Shown piece after piece: positions 24,248 through 31,593 of a stretch of DNA of 64,000 nt; within the stretch, counting starts at the first letter, position 1, and each line of letters begins with the position of its first letter. The translations under genes and the position numbers were made by a program. Location of the stretch: the NCBI RefSeq assembly GCF_030684215.1, contig NZ_JAUXOV010000063.1, positions 1 through 64,000 on the forward strand, in the 5' to 3' direction. The notes below the pieces were generated by a model, which saw nothing but the letters and a program-made list of their open reading frames with translations, was not told where the DNA came from and did no database searches. Origin of the DNA: Pseudotabrizicola sp. Its GTDB lineage: Bacteria; Pseudomonadota; Alphaproteobacteria; Rhodobacterales; Rhodobacteraceae.

Positions 24248-25906
24248 TCAGGTGGCATCACGAAAGCGGTTAGCGATGGGGTAGCGGCGGTCCAGCCAGA
24301 ACGCCTTTTGCGTCAGCCTTGTGCCGGGCGCCGATTGAAACCGTTTGTATTCCGCGATGTAAAGCAGGTGTTCGATCTTTTTCACCGTGGCGCGGTCGAA
24401 CCCTTCGGCCACGAGTTCGGCCACCGATGCCTCACGTTCCACCAGCCCTTCAAGGATCGCGTCCAGCACCTCATAGGGCGGCAGGCTGTCCTGATCGGTC
24501 TGGTTGGCGCGCAATTCGGCTGACGGGGGCTTGGTGATGATCCGTTCTGGAATCACCTCCCCCGCAGGGCCCTTCATCCACGCCCGGTGGTTCTCATTGC
24601 GCCAGATGGCAGTCAGGAACATGCGGGTTTTATACATGTCCTTGGCCGGGTTATAACCGCCGTTCATGTCGCCATAAATCGTGCAATACCCGACCGCCAT
24701 TTCGGATTTATTCCCGGTGGTCAGCAGCATCTCGCCGTATTTGTTGGAAATCGCCATCAGCATCACACCGCGCAGGCGCGATTGGATGTTTTCCTCGGTG
24801 ATGCCTTCGTCAGTGCCCGCAAACAGCGGTGCAAGGGTTTCCAGCACCGCGCCCTGTGCGGCGCTGATCGGCACCGTATCCAGACGACACCCCAAAGCGC
24901 GGGCGCATTTCTCCGCATCCTCCAGCGAATGGGCGCTGGTGAATTCAGACGGCAGCATCACGCAGCGCACATTTTCCGGCCCCAATGCATCGGCGGCAAT
25001 TGCAGCCACAATGGCCGAATCGATGCCGCCCGACAGGCCAAGCACGGCCTTTTTGAAACCGGTTTTGGCGAAGTAATCGGCGACCGACAGAACGCAGGCG
25101 CGGTAATCAGCCTCACCAATCGGAGGGATCGCGGCAATCTCGCCCGCATCCGCCCGCCAGCCATCTGCCGTGCGGCGAAAGGTGATCTGGGTGATGTGCT
25201 CGTCAAACTGCGGCAGTTGCGCCGCCAGATGCCCGCCGGGGTTCAAGACCATGCTGGATCCGTCAAACACCTGATCATCCTGACCGCCCACCATGTTGAG
25301 ATACACCAGCGGCAACCCGGTTTCCACCACGCGGGAAATCATCAGGTTGAGCCGCAGGTTCGGCTTGCCACGATGGTAAGGGCTGCCATTTGGTACCAGT
25401 AAAATCTCGGCCCCGGTTTCGGCCAGCGTTTCGGCCACATCCGGATGCCATGCATCCTCGCAGATCGGTGACCCGATGCGGACCCCATTGACGATATAGG
25501 GGCCATGCACATCTGCCGATGTGAAGACACGCTTCTCATCAAACAACGAATCATTGGGCAGGTGATGCTTCAGCACCGTGGCGGTCACTCGCCCCCCCTG
25601 CAGGATATAATAGGCGTTATACAGCCGCCCCTCTTGCACCGCTGGTCCACCGATGGCCAACGCAGGCCCGTCGGCACAGTCGGTGGCAAGCTGGTGAATC
25701 GCGGTGATGGCAGCCTGCTGAAACGCTGGCTTCAGGATCAGATCCTGCGTCTGATACCCGGTAATGAACATCTCGGTCAGCGCCACAAGGTCCGCACCAT
25801 CGGCCCGGCCCTGATCCCATGCCGCGCGCGCCTTGGCGGCATTACCCCGCAGATCGCCCACGCTGGGGTTCAACTGGGCAAGGGTCAAGCGGAACAGATC
25901 GGCCAT
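24248..25906 (-). CDS. nadE: Glutamine-dependent NAD+ synthetase
   Basis: The 552-residue two-domain enzyme has an N-terminal nitrilase-type glutaminase with the Glu-Lys-Cys triad visible (Glu45 in ALTEMFITG, Lys113 in LKHHLPN, Cys149 in ICEDAWHPD). The C-terminal synthetase has the ATP-pyrophosphatase P-loop LGLSGGIDS (292-297) and TGNKSEMAVGYCTIYGDMNGG. It amidates nicotinic acid adenine dinucleotide to NAD+. It stands alone between a membrane protein and the divergent MORN-repeat gene. Confidence 0.97.
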   Translation of the reverse strand: MADLFRLTLAQLNPSVGDLRGNAAKARAAWDQGRADGADLVALTEMFITGYQTQDLILKPAFQQAAITAIHQLATDCADGPALAIGGPAVQEGRLYNAYYILQGGRVTATVLKHHLPNDSLFDEKRVFTSADVHGPYIVNGVRIGSPICEDAWHPDVAETLAETGAEILLVPNGSPYHRGKPNLRLNLMISRVVETGLPLVYLNMVGGQDDQVFDGSSMVLNPGGHLAAQLPQFDEHITQITFRRTADGWRADAGEIAAIPPIGEADYRACVLSVADYFAKTGFKKAVLGLSGGIDSAIVAAIAADALGPENVRCVMLPSEFTSAHSLEDAEKCARALGCRLDTVPISAAQGAVLETLAPLFAGTDEGITEENIQSRLRGVMLMAISNKYGEMLLTTGNKSEMAVGYCTIYGDMNGGYNPAKDMYKTRMFLTAIWRNENHRAWMKGPAGEVIPERIITKPPSAELRANQTDQDSLPPYEVLDAILEGLVEREASVAELVAEGFDRATVKKIEHLLYIAEYKRFQSAPGTRLTQKAFWLDRRYPIANRFRDAT

Positions 25907-26049
25907 GGCGGCACCTTTTCGGAAACATGTGATCTGGTTCTAGCAGGTTGTCCGCCAAGGGAAAGTGATTGCGACAGCATGGCGCCAAAGCTTGTCAGCG
26001 CCCACGGGCACGGCTAGGCTTTGCGCGCAAGTGACGGCAGGGGGACGCA

Positions 26050-27519
26050 ATGCGCCACGGGATAAAAGCGATGCTTGGTGTGGCGGTTCTCGGCTTTGCC
26101 CTGCCATGGGGCGTGCTGGCGCAAGAAGGTGAGATCGTCACCAAACAATATGATGATGGCTCTTTCTACGAGGGCACCTTTCTGAACGGCCGCCAGCATG
26201 GCACCGGCACCTACACGCTGCCCAACGGCTACAGCTATAGCGGCGAATGGGTGGCCGGGGAGATTCTGGGCCAAGGGGTTGCGCGCTATCCCAACGGATC
26301 AGTCTATGAAGGGCAGTTCGCCGCCGGAAAACCCGAAGGCCGCGGCAAGATCTCATATACCAATGGTGGCAGCTACGACGGCGATTGGACCAGCGGCAAG
26401 ATGACCGGCACAGGCGTCGCCAGCTACCCGGATGGCTCGGTGTATACGGGTGCATTTGTCGATGGCAAACACCACGGACAGGGCGTGCAGGATGGCCCCG
26501 GCGGTTATCGGTATGAAGGCGCATGGGCTGACGGGTTAAAGGAAGGTCAGGGCAAGATCACCTATGCCGATGGGGCGGTTTACGACGGCACACTCGTGGC
26601 AGGCGAACGTCAGGGCAAAGGCACACTGACCATGCCGGATGGTCTGACCTATATTGGCGACTGGGTAGCCGGGCAGATCAATGGATCCGGCCGCCTGACC
26701 CAACCCAATGGCGATGTCTATGACGGTGGGTTCGCCGAAGGCCAGCGGCAGGGTCAGGGCAAAACCACCTATGCCAACGGCGATGCGTTCGAAGGCACCT
26801 TCTTGGCCGACAAGCGCACAGGCCAGGGCGTGTTCCGTGCAACGGATGGCACCGTACTGGAAGGCGACTGGCTGGATGGCCGCATGACGGGCACCGGCCG
26901 CATCAGCTTTCCCGATGGGGCTGTCTATGAAGGCGCGGTCAAAGATGATCAGGCTGACGGAATCGGCAAAATCACCTATGCGGATGGCGCGGTTTATGAA
27001 GGAGACTGGGTCGCCGGTTTGATCGAAGGGACAGGCACCGCCACCTATGCCAATGGCGCAACCTACACCGGCGGCTTCAAAGCCGCACGCCCTGACGGGC
27101 AGGGCAAGCTGACTCTGGCGGACGGCTATGTTTACGAAGGCACTTTCGCCAATGGTCAGCGGGAAGGCAATGGCGTGGCAACCTATCCTGACGGTTCCGT
27201 TTACTCAGGCGCGTTCGTCGGCGGCTTGCGCCAGGGCATGGGCGAGATCGTCGGCCGGGACGGGTTTCGCTACAACGGTGCGTGGTCAGCAGGCGAGATC
27301 GAGGGCACGGGAACTGCCACATATCCCAATGGCGATGTCTACGAAGGCAGTTTCATCAAAGGCCGAAGGGCCGGCCCCGGCAAGCTGACCTATGCCAGCG
27401 GGCAAACGGCCGAAGGGCTTTGGGACAATGGCATCCTGATGGCCCCAGCCCCAGCTGCGGCAGCAACCAGCGAGCCAGAGGCCGGATCACAAGACCCGGC
27501 AGCAGCGCCCTCTCCGTAA
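26050..27519 (+). CDS. Exported protein with 18 tandem MORN repeats
   Basis: The 489-residue product has a signal peptide (MRHGIKAMLGVAVLGFALPWGVLA), then 18 consecutive 23-residue MORN units from residue 40 to 453 with no insertion or deletion. A partial 19th unit (AEGLWDNG) and an Ala/Pro/Glu tail follow. Each unit follows Y.G.(F/W)..G...G.G...(Y/F)..G. Many units alternate between a (T/A)F and a DW form, hinting at a 46-residue superrepeat. MORN repeats bind lipids or proteins; a periplasmic or envelope scaffold is plausible here but no function is established. A short terminator follows the stop. Confidence 0.9.
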   Translation: MRHGIKAMLGVAVLGFALPWGVLAQEGEIVTKQYDDGSFYEGTFLNGRQHGTGTYTLPNGYSYSGEWVAGEILGQGVARYPNGSVYEGQFAAGKPEGRGKISYTNGGSYDGDWTSGKMTGTGVASYPDGSVYTGAFVDGKHHGQGVQDGPGGYRYEGAWADGLKEGQGKITYADGAVYDGTLVAGERQGKGTLTMPDGLTYIGDWVAGQINGSGRLTQPNGDVYDGGFAEGQRQGQGKTTYANGDAFEGTFLADKRTGQGVFRATDGTVLEGDWLDGRMTGTGRISFPDGAVYEGAVKDDQADGIGKITYADGAVYEGDWVAGLIEGTGTATYANGATYTGGFKAARPDGQGKLTLADGYVYEGTFANGQREGNGVATYPDGSVYSGAFVGGLRQGMGEIVGRDGFRYNGAWSAGEIEGTGTATYPNGDVYEGSFIKGRRAGPGKLTYASGQTAEGLWDNGILMAPAPAAAATSEPEAGSQDPAAAPSP

Positions 27520-27530
27520 GTCCAATCCAA

Positions 27531-27555
27531 TTGCGCGCCTTCGGCGCAAGATTTT
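27531..27555 (+). terminator. Terminator after the MORN-repeat gene
   Basis: TTGCGC pairs with GCGCAA across a 7-nt loop, followed by GATTTTT, 11 bp after the MORN stop codon. Confidence 0.65.
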
Positions 27556-27621
27556 TAGGTCACCTGCGCGTGCGTGCCGCCCGCTTGGCTCCGCCGGGGG
27601 CTACGCGCCCCCGAACCCTGC

Positions 27622-27682
27622 GGAGTATTTGGCAAAGCAGCAAGTCAACAGCGTTGGGAATTGCTGCTTTTAAAATACTCCC
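27622..27682. repeat. Dispersed intergenic repeat, family 2 (copy 1)
   Basis: GGAGTATTTGGCAAAGCAGCAA faces TTGCTGCTTTTAAAATACTCC to form an imperfect hairpin. The same pair of arms occurs at 45671-45722, and one arm at 60831-60851. It lies in the 287-bp gap between the convergent MORN and photolyase genes. Confidence 0.75.
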
Positions 27683-27757
27683 GCGCGGAGCGCCTCCTGC
27701 CCCGACGCATTCCCAACGATGACGAACCGGTGTGCGATCGATGTCTGCCGTGGCAAC

Positions 27758-27793
27758 GCCACCTTGGGGGGACTCGATGCCCCCCAAGGTGGC
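27758..27793. repeat. Perfect 14-bp stem hairpin beside the photolyase stop
   Basis: GCCACCTTGGGGGG pairs perfectly with CCCCCCAAGGTGGC around an 8-nt loop, 13 bp from the stop of the leftward photolyase gene. No T run follows on either strand, so it may stabilise mRNA ends rather than act as a classical terminator. Confidence 0.6.
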
Positions 27794-27806
27794 CCCCATT
27801 TTCAGG

Positions 27807-29336
27807 TCAGACCATTTTGCCCGTATCCATACGCCGCAAGAATGCCTCAGCGTCGGACAAGGTGGCTTGCTGACGCACATCGTCCATCTTGTCCCAAGTG
27901 CGGTACATTTGTGCCATGCGCGGGTTTGACGCAAAGCGGTCGCGGTGTTTCATCAGGAAGTGCCAGTACAGCGGATTGAACGGGCAGGCGTCGGGGCCGG
28001 TTTTCAGCGCCACCTTGTAGCGGCAGTCACCACAATAGTCTGACATACGGTGAATATAGGCCCCAGAGGCGGCATAGGGTTTGGACCCCAAGATCCCGCC
28101 ATCCGCAAACTGGCTCATGCCGATTGTATTCGGGGCCTCTACCCATTCAAAGGCGTCGATATAGACTGAAAGATACCATTCGTGCAGCGCCTGTGGGCTG
28201 AGTCCGGCGATCAGGCCGAACAATCCGGTCACCATCAGGCGCTGTATGTGGTGTGCATAGGCGAGGTCACGGGTTTGCGCGACGGCATGCGACAGACAGG
28301 CCATGTCAGTCTTTGCGCCCCAATAGAGCGCAGGCAGTGCCCGGTCTGCGCCCAATGCGTTCTGATCGGCATAGCCGGGACCGTGCAGCATATAGATGCC
28401 GCGCACATATTCGCGCCAGCCTATGATCTGGCGGATAAAGCCTTCGACTGCGTTCAGCGGTGCCTTGCCCGCGTGATAGGCTGCCTCGGCAGCGGCGCAG
28501 ACCTCATGCGCAGACAACAGGCCGATGTTGAGATAGGGCGACAACAGCGAGTGGCTGAGTGTGGGATCGTCCACAAGCATCGCATCCTGTTCATCGCCAA
28601 AGTGCTGCAAGGCGTTCTGGGTAAACCAATCCAGCGCCTCCAGCGCATTGGCGCGGGTCACGCCCCATCTGAAAGGGCGCAACCGCCCGAAGTGGTCCGG
28701 GAACTCTGCGGCGACCAGATCCAGCACCTCGGCGGTGGTCGCATCGGGGTCAAAGCGCGGCGGGCGGGGGCGGAACAGGTCGGGTTTGGCGGCCTTGCGG
28801 TTGTCGTGGTCATAGTTCCACTTCCCACCCACGGGCTGGCCGTCTTGCATCAGGAACCCGGTTTTACGTCGCATTTCACGATAGAACCATTCCATCCGGA
28901 ACTGTTTGCGCCCTTCGGCCCAAGCGGCAAATTCGGAGTCCGAGCACAGGAACCGGTCATCGGGCTGTTGGGTGACGGGCAGCGGCATGTCATCCAGCGC
29001 GGTAATCAGGCGCCATTCGCCGGGACGGGTGGCAAGGACTTCCGTCGCGCCATGCTCTGCGGCACGGCGCAGAAGTTCGCCCGCTATCGTGTGGCTGTTG
29101 TCAGGATCGTCAAACCGGCTATAGGCGACGTGCCAGCCAGCCTCGCGCAACTGCGCTGCGAAATGGCGCATGGCAGACAGGATAAGGGCGATTTTCTGCG
29201 GGTGGTGAGGAACATAGGTGCCCTCGGCGCGGACCTCGGCCATGACCACCACATCGCGGGCCGGGTCGGCGGCGCGCAGGGCGCTGAGGGCGGGGGTCAG
29301 CTGATCACCAAGGATCAGGACAAGGCGTTTCACCAT
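27807..29336 (-). CDS. Iron-sulfur bacterial photolyase/cryptochrome (PhrB/CryB type)
   Basis: The 509-residue protein belongs to the FeS-BCP branch: it begins VKRLVLILGDQLTPALSAL and has GKWNYDHDNRK, SHSLLSPYLNIGLLS, GWREYVRGIYML and EWYLSVYIDAFEWVEAPNTIGMSQFADGG. Four cysteines (347, 435, 438, 451) have exactly the spacing of the [4Fe-4S] ligands of Agrobacterium PhrB (350, 438, 441, 454). It should bind FAD and an Fe-S cluster and repair (6-4) photoproducts; a light-sensing role as in Rhodobacter CryB is also possible. Its start overlaps the stop of the upstream SDR gene by 7 bp. Confidence 0.93.
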   Translation of the reverse strand: MVKRLVLILGDQLTPALSALRAADPARDVVVMAEVRAEGTYVPHHPQKIALILSAMRHFAAQLREAGWHVAYSRFDDPDNSHTIAGELLRRAAEHGATEVLATRPGEWRLITALDDMPLPVTQQPDDRFLCSDSEFAAWAEGRKQFRMEWFYREMRRKTGFLMQDGQPVGGKWNYDHDNRKAAKPDLFRPRPPRFDPDATTAEVLDLVAAEFPDHFGRLRPFRWGVTRANALEALDWFTQNALQHFGDEQDAMLVDDPTLSHSLLSPYLNIGLLSAHEVCAAAEAAYHAGKAPLNAVEGFIRQIIGWREYVRGIYMLHGPGYADQNALGADRALPALYWGAKTDMACLSHAVAQTRDLAYAHHIQRLMVTGLFGLIAGLSPQALHEWYLSVYIDAFEWVEAPNTIGMSQFADGGILGSKPYAASGAYIHRMSDYCGDCRYKVALKTGPDACPFNPLYWHFLMKHRDRFASNPRMAQMYRTWDKMDDVRQQATLSDAEAFLRRMDTGKMV

Positions 29337-29983
29337 GGGATCGGCTTTCCTTGCCAGTCGAAGAAGCCGCCGGTGTCAGCCGGGGTCAACCGGTCCAGAA
29401 CCGCCAGCAGGTTGCAGGCGGCGGTGTCGGTGGTCACGCTTGGGTGGCTGCCTGCGTATTTCGCGGTCAGCGGTGTGGCCACGGTGCCGGGATGCAGGCA
29501 GACCACAACCGCCAGCGGATGGCTGCGGGCGATTTCAATGGCGGCGGTGTGGATCAGCTGGTTCAGCGCGGCCTTTGCCGCACGGTAGCTGTGCCAGCCG
29601 CCAAGCCGGTTGTCACCGATACTGCCCACGCGGGCCGACAGGGCAGCAAAGCGCGCGGGTCTGTCCTTTGGCAACACGCGCAACGCATGTTTAAGCACCA
29701 GCGCCGGGCCAATGGCATTCAGCGCGAATTGGGCGGCCATGGCGGCGGGGTCCAGACTGCGCAGCGATTTCTCGGGTGCGGCGCCGTTCAACTCCAGTGC
29801 GCCCGTGGTGACAAGGATGCGGTCAAACATGCCCGTTAGCCCGGCCATCGCTTGGGCGATGCTGCCCTCATCCAAAAGGTCAAACCCGTTGCTGCGGCGC
29901 GACAGGCCGACCGCATCGGCTCCGCTGGCGGCAAGGATGGCAGCCCCGATTCCCCCAGAACTGCCGATCACCAACGTTCGCAT
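29330..29983 (-). CDS. Short-chain dehydrogenase/reductase
   Basis: The 217-residue Rossmann protein has the N-terminal TLVIGSSGGIGAAILAA and the active-site SYRAAKAALNQL with the YxxxK pair; the catalytic Ser is in ALSARVGSIGDN. It resembles the short CsgA/C-factor-like SDRs of unknown substrate. It is translationally coupled to the photolyase gene downstream, a pairing seen elsewhere in this group as I recall, but the metabolic link is not known. Confidence 0.85.
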   Translation of the reverse strand: MRTLVIGSSGGIGAAILAASGADAVGLSRRSNGFDLLDEGSIAQAMAGLTGMFDRILVTTGALELNGAAPEKSLRSLDPAAMAAQFALNAIGPALVLKHALRVLPKDRPARFAALSARVGSIGDNRLGGWHSYRAAKAALNQLIHTAAIEIARSHPLAVVVCLHPGTVATPLTAKYAGSHPSVTTDTAACNLLAVLDRLTPADTGGFFDWQGKPIPW

Positions 29984-30241
29984 CTTTTGCCCCCCCTGTC
30001 AGAGCAGGTCAGATAGGGGGAAAGCCGGGGCTGACAACCACAGGTGCGCGCATCAAGCGATGGAAAACGCGGATGAATGGTCACAGCAGGCCTTGCACAA
30101 GGCCAACCCCTGCGGCTTGGCCCCGTGCCGCAGTCCCCGGTTTGTTGCGCATAATGCGCGGGTGTATGGCTGCGAGGTCGCCTAATACGGAAACCTTGGA
30201 GGTCGCAAAAACCCTCTTGTCACGGCGATTCCATCTGCTAG
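29984..30241. other. Intergenic region upstream of the TPP riboswitch
   Basis: The 258 bp separate the divergent SDR gene from the riboswitch. The only frame of note is 30060-30185 (+), 41 codons (MENADEWSQQALHKANPCGL…) with four Cys and no clear RBS. I do not call it a gene. The promoter for the riboswitch transcript must lie here. Confidence 0.4.
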
Positions 30242-30347
30242 CTTGCCCGCATGAACAGGGGCGCTCCGTATTGCCGGGGCTGAGATGTCGGGTGCATTCC
30301 CGCGAACCCTTTAGCTGATCTGGGTAATGCCAGCGGAGCGAGGTAAG
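30242..30347 (+). promoter_or_regulatory. TPP riboswitch (THI element)
   Basis: The conserved core words of the TPP aptamer are present in order: AGGGGCGCTCC, GGGGCTGAGATG, ACCCTTT, GCTGATCTGGGTAATGCCAGCGG. P2 can form between GCTCC and GGGGC. P1 can form between CTTGCC (30242-30247) and GGTAAG (30342-30347), which includes the Shine-Dalgarno of ykoF directly before its ATG. Ligand-bound P1 would thus hide the RBS, implying translational repression by thiamine pyrophosphate. The P1 assignment is mine; the aptamer itself is a firm call. Confidence 0.93.
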
Positions 30348-30956
30348 ATGTTTTCCGGCGCACAGATATCCCTATACCCAATGTCCGATGATTTCATCGA
30401 CATCATCCTTGGCGCACTGTCTGCGTTGGACCCGTGGCGCGATCAGCTGCGGATTGAAACCGACGATCTGTCCACCCTGCTGGTCGGTCCGCCCGAAATT
30501 CTGTTCCCCGCCATGCGTGATCTGTTTGTCGCCGCTGCAAAGGGCGGGGTGCATTGCACGTTGCACGCCACGGTGTCGCGCGGCTGTCCGGGGGAACCGG
30601 ATGACCCGATCTGCATACCGCGTGGCGGTCTGCCACCCGGTACGCCATTGGCCGACCGGATTGTCGCCGCAAGGGCCGGGGTGACGACGGCGGCGCTGAC
30701 CGGGCAGGCGGTGGCGGCGCAATTCTCGCTTTATCCGCTGGGGCTTGGGCACCACATGGATGAGATTTACGGCTGCGTCGATTTCCTGAAATCGTCTGGC
30801 ACCTTTGAGAGGTCGAAGAACTTTTGCACCAAGCTGCGCGGCGATGCCGGCCCGGTGTTTGAAACCCTGTCGCAGGCCTTTACCGGCTTTGGCGCCCAGG
30901 CGGGCCATGTGGCCCTTGACGTGACCTTGTCGGCGAACAGCCCCAGCAAGGTCTGA
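30348..30956 (+). CDS. ykoF: Thiamine-precursor-binding protein YkoF
   Basis: The 202-residue protein has two YKOF repeats, the first starting GAQISLYPMSDDFIDIILGAL and the second AAQFSLYPLGLGHHMDEIYGCVDFL. B. subtilis YkoF binds thiamine or its pyrimidine moiety and is encoded with the ykoEDC transporter, exactly as here. I moved the start to ATG 30348 because the track's ATG (30327) lies inside the riboswitch core. Expression should be switched off by TPP. A hairpin with a U-rich tail follows the gene. Confidence 0.92.
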   Translation: MFSGAQISLYPMSDDFIDIILGALSALDPWRDQLRIETDDLSTLLVGPPEILFPAMRDLFVAAAKGGVHCTLHATVSRGCPGEPDDPICIPRGGLPPGTPLADRIVAARAGVTTAALTGQAVAAQFSLYPLGLGHHMDEIYGCVDFLKSSGTFERSKNFCTKLRGDAGPVFETLSQAFTGFGAQAGHVALDVTLSANSPSKV

Positions 30957-30960
30957 CCCT

Positions 30961-30984
30961 GCGGCTTTCGCCGCGTTTCCTTTT
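30961..30984 (+). terminator. Intercistronic attenuator between ykoF and ykoE
   Basis: GCGGC-TTTC-GCCGC is followed by GTTTCCTTTT. The short stem and interrupted T run suggest partial termination, making ykoF mRNA more abundant than the transporter mRNA. Confidence 0.6.
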
Positions 30985-31008
30985 AATCTGCAAGAAATGG
31001 AGCTTTCC

Positions 31009-31593
31009 ATGCCAAATACGGCTGTCTGGACGTTGCGTGAAACCCTGATCGTGGCCGTGCTTGGTGCGGTGTTCGGGGTGCTTTATCTGGGGTGGGTGCA
31101 GGTCTGGCTTATCCTGCAGGCCATTCTTGGCGCGGTGACGATGGATGTGGTGATGGGCTTTTGGTTCATCGTGTCGATCATCGCGGCCGCCATCATCCGC
31201 AAACCCGGCGTGGCGCTGGTCTCCGAGGTGCTTGCGGCAGCGGTGCAGATCTTGCTGGGCAGCCCGGCGGGGTTGCTGCTTTTGGTCACAGGTCTGGTGC
31301 AGGGTGCCGGGGCCGAGGCGGTGTTTGCCGCAACTCGCTATCGCCGCTGGTCCTTGCCGGTGCTGATGGCCGCGGGTGTGGGGGCGGCGGTTGCGTCGTT
31401 CGCCTATACTTGGGTCCGGTTTGATTATGGCAGCCTTGCACCCGGTCTGTTGATCCTGATGTTCGTGCTGCGCTGCGCATCGGGGGCTTTGCTGGGCGGG
31501 CTGCTGGGGCATCTGATCGTCAAGGCGCTTTATCGCACCGGGGTTCTGTCGGGTCTTGCGATTGAACGCGATCTGCGAACCGCGCATGTCTGA
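31009..31593 (+). CDS. ykoE: ECF transporter substrate-binding subunit YkoE
   Basis: The 194-residue integral membrane protein has about five to six helices (TLIVAVLGAVFGVLYLGWVQVWLIL, VVMGFWFIVSIIAAAIIRKPG, LLLLVTGLVQGAGAEAVFAATRY) and matches the YkoE S-component family for hydroxymethylpyrimidine/thiamine. ATG 31009, with GGAG 6 bp upstream, is preferred over 30997. Its last codons overlap the start of ykoD by 8 bp, indicating coupled translation. Confidence 0.9.
   Translation: MPNTAVWTLRETLIVAVLGAVFGVLYLGWVQVWLILQAILGAVTMDVVMGFWFIVSIIAAAIIRKPGVALVSEVLAAAVQILLGSPAGLLLLVTGLVQGAGAEAVFAATRYRRWSLPVLMAAGVGAAVASFAYTWVRFDYGSLAPGLLILMFVLRCASGALLGGLLGHLIVKALYRTGVLSGLAIERDLRTAHV

Noticed and set aside
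27282-27722. 146-codon frame running past the MORN gene
   Set aside because: It is mostly an out-of-frame copy of the MORN repeats and then runs through the intergenic repeat; no independent start signal.
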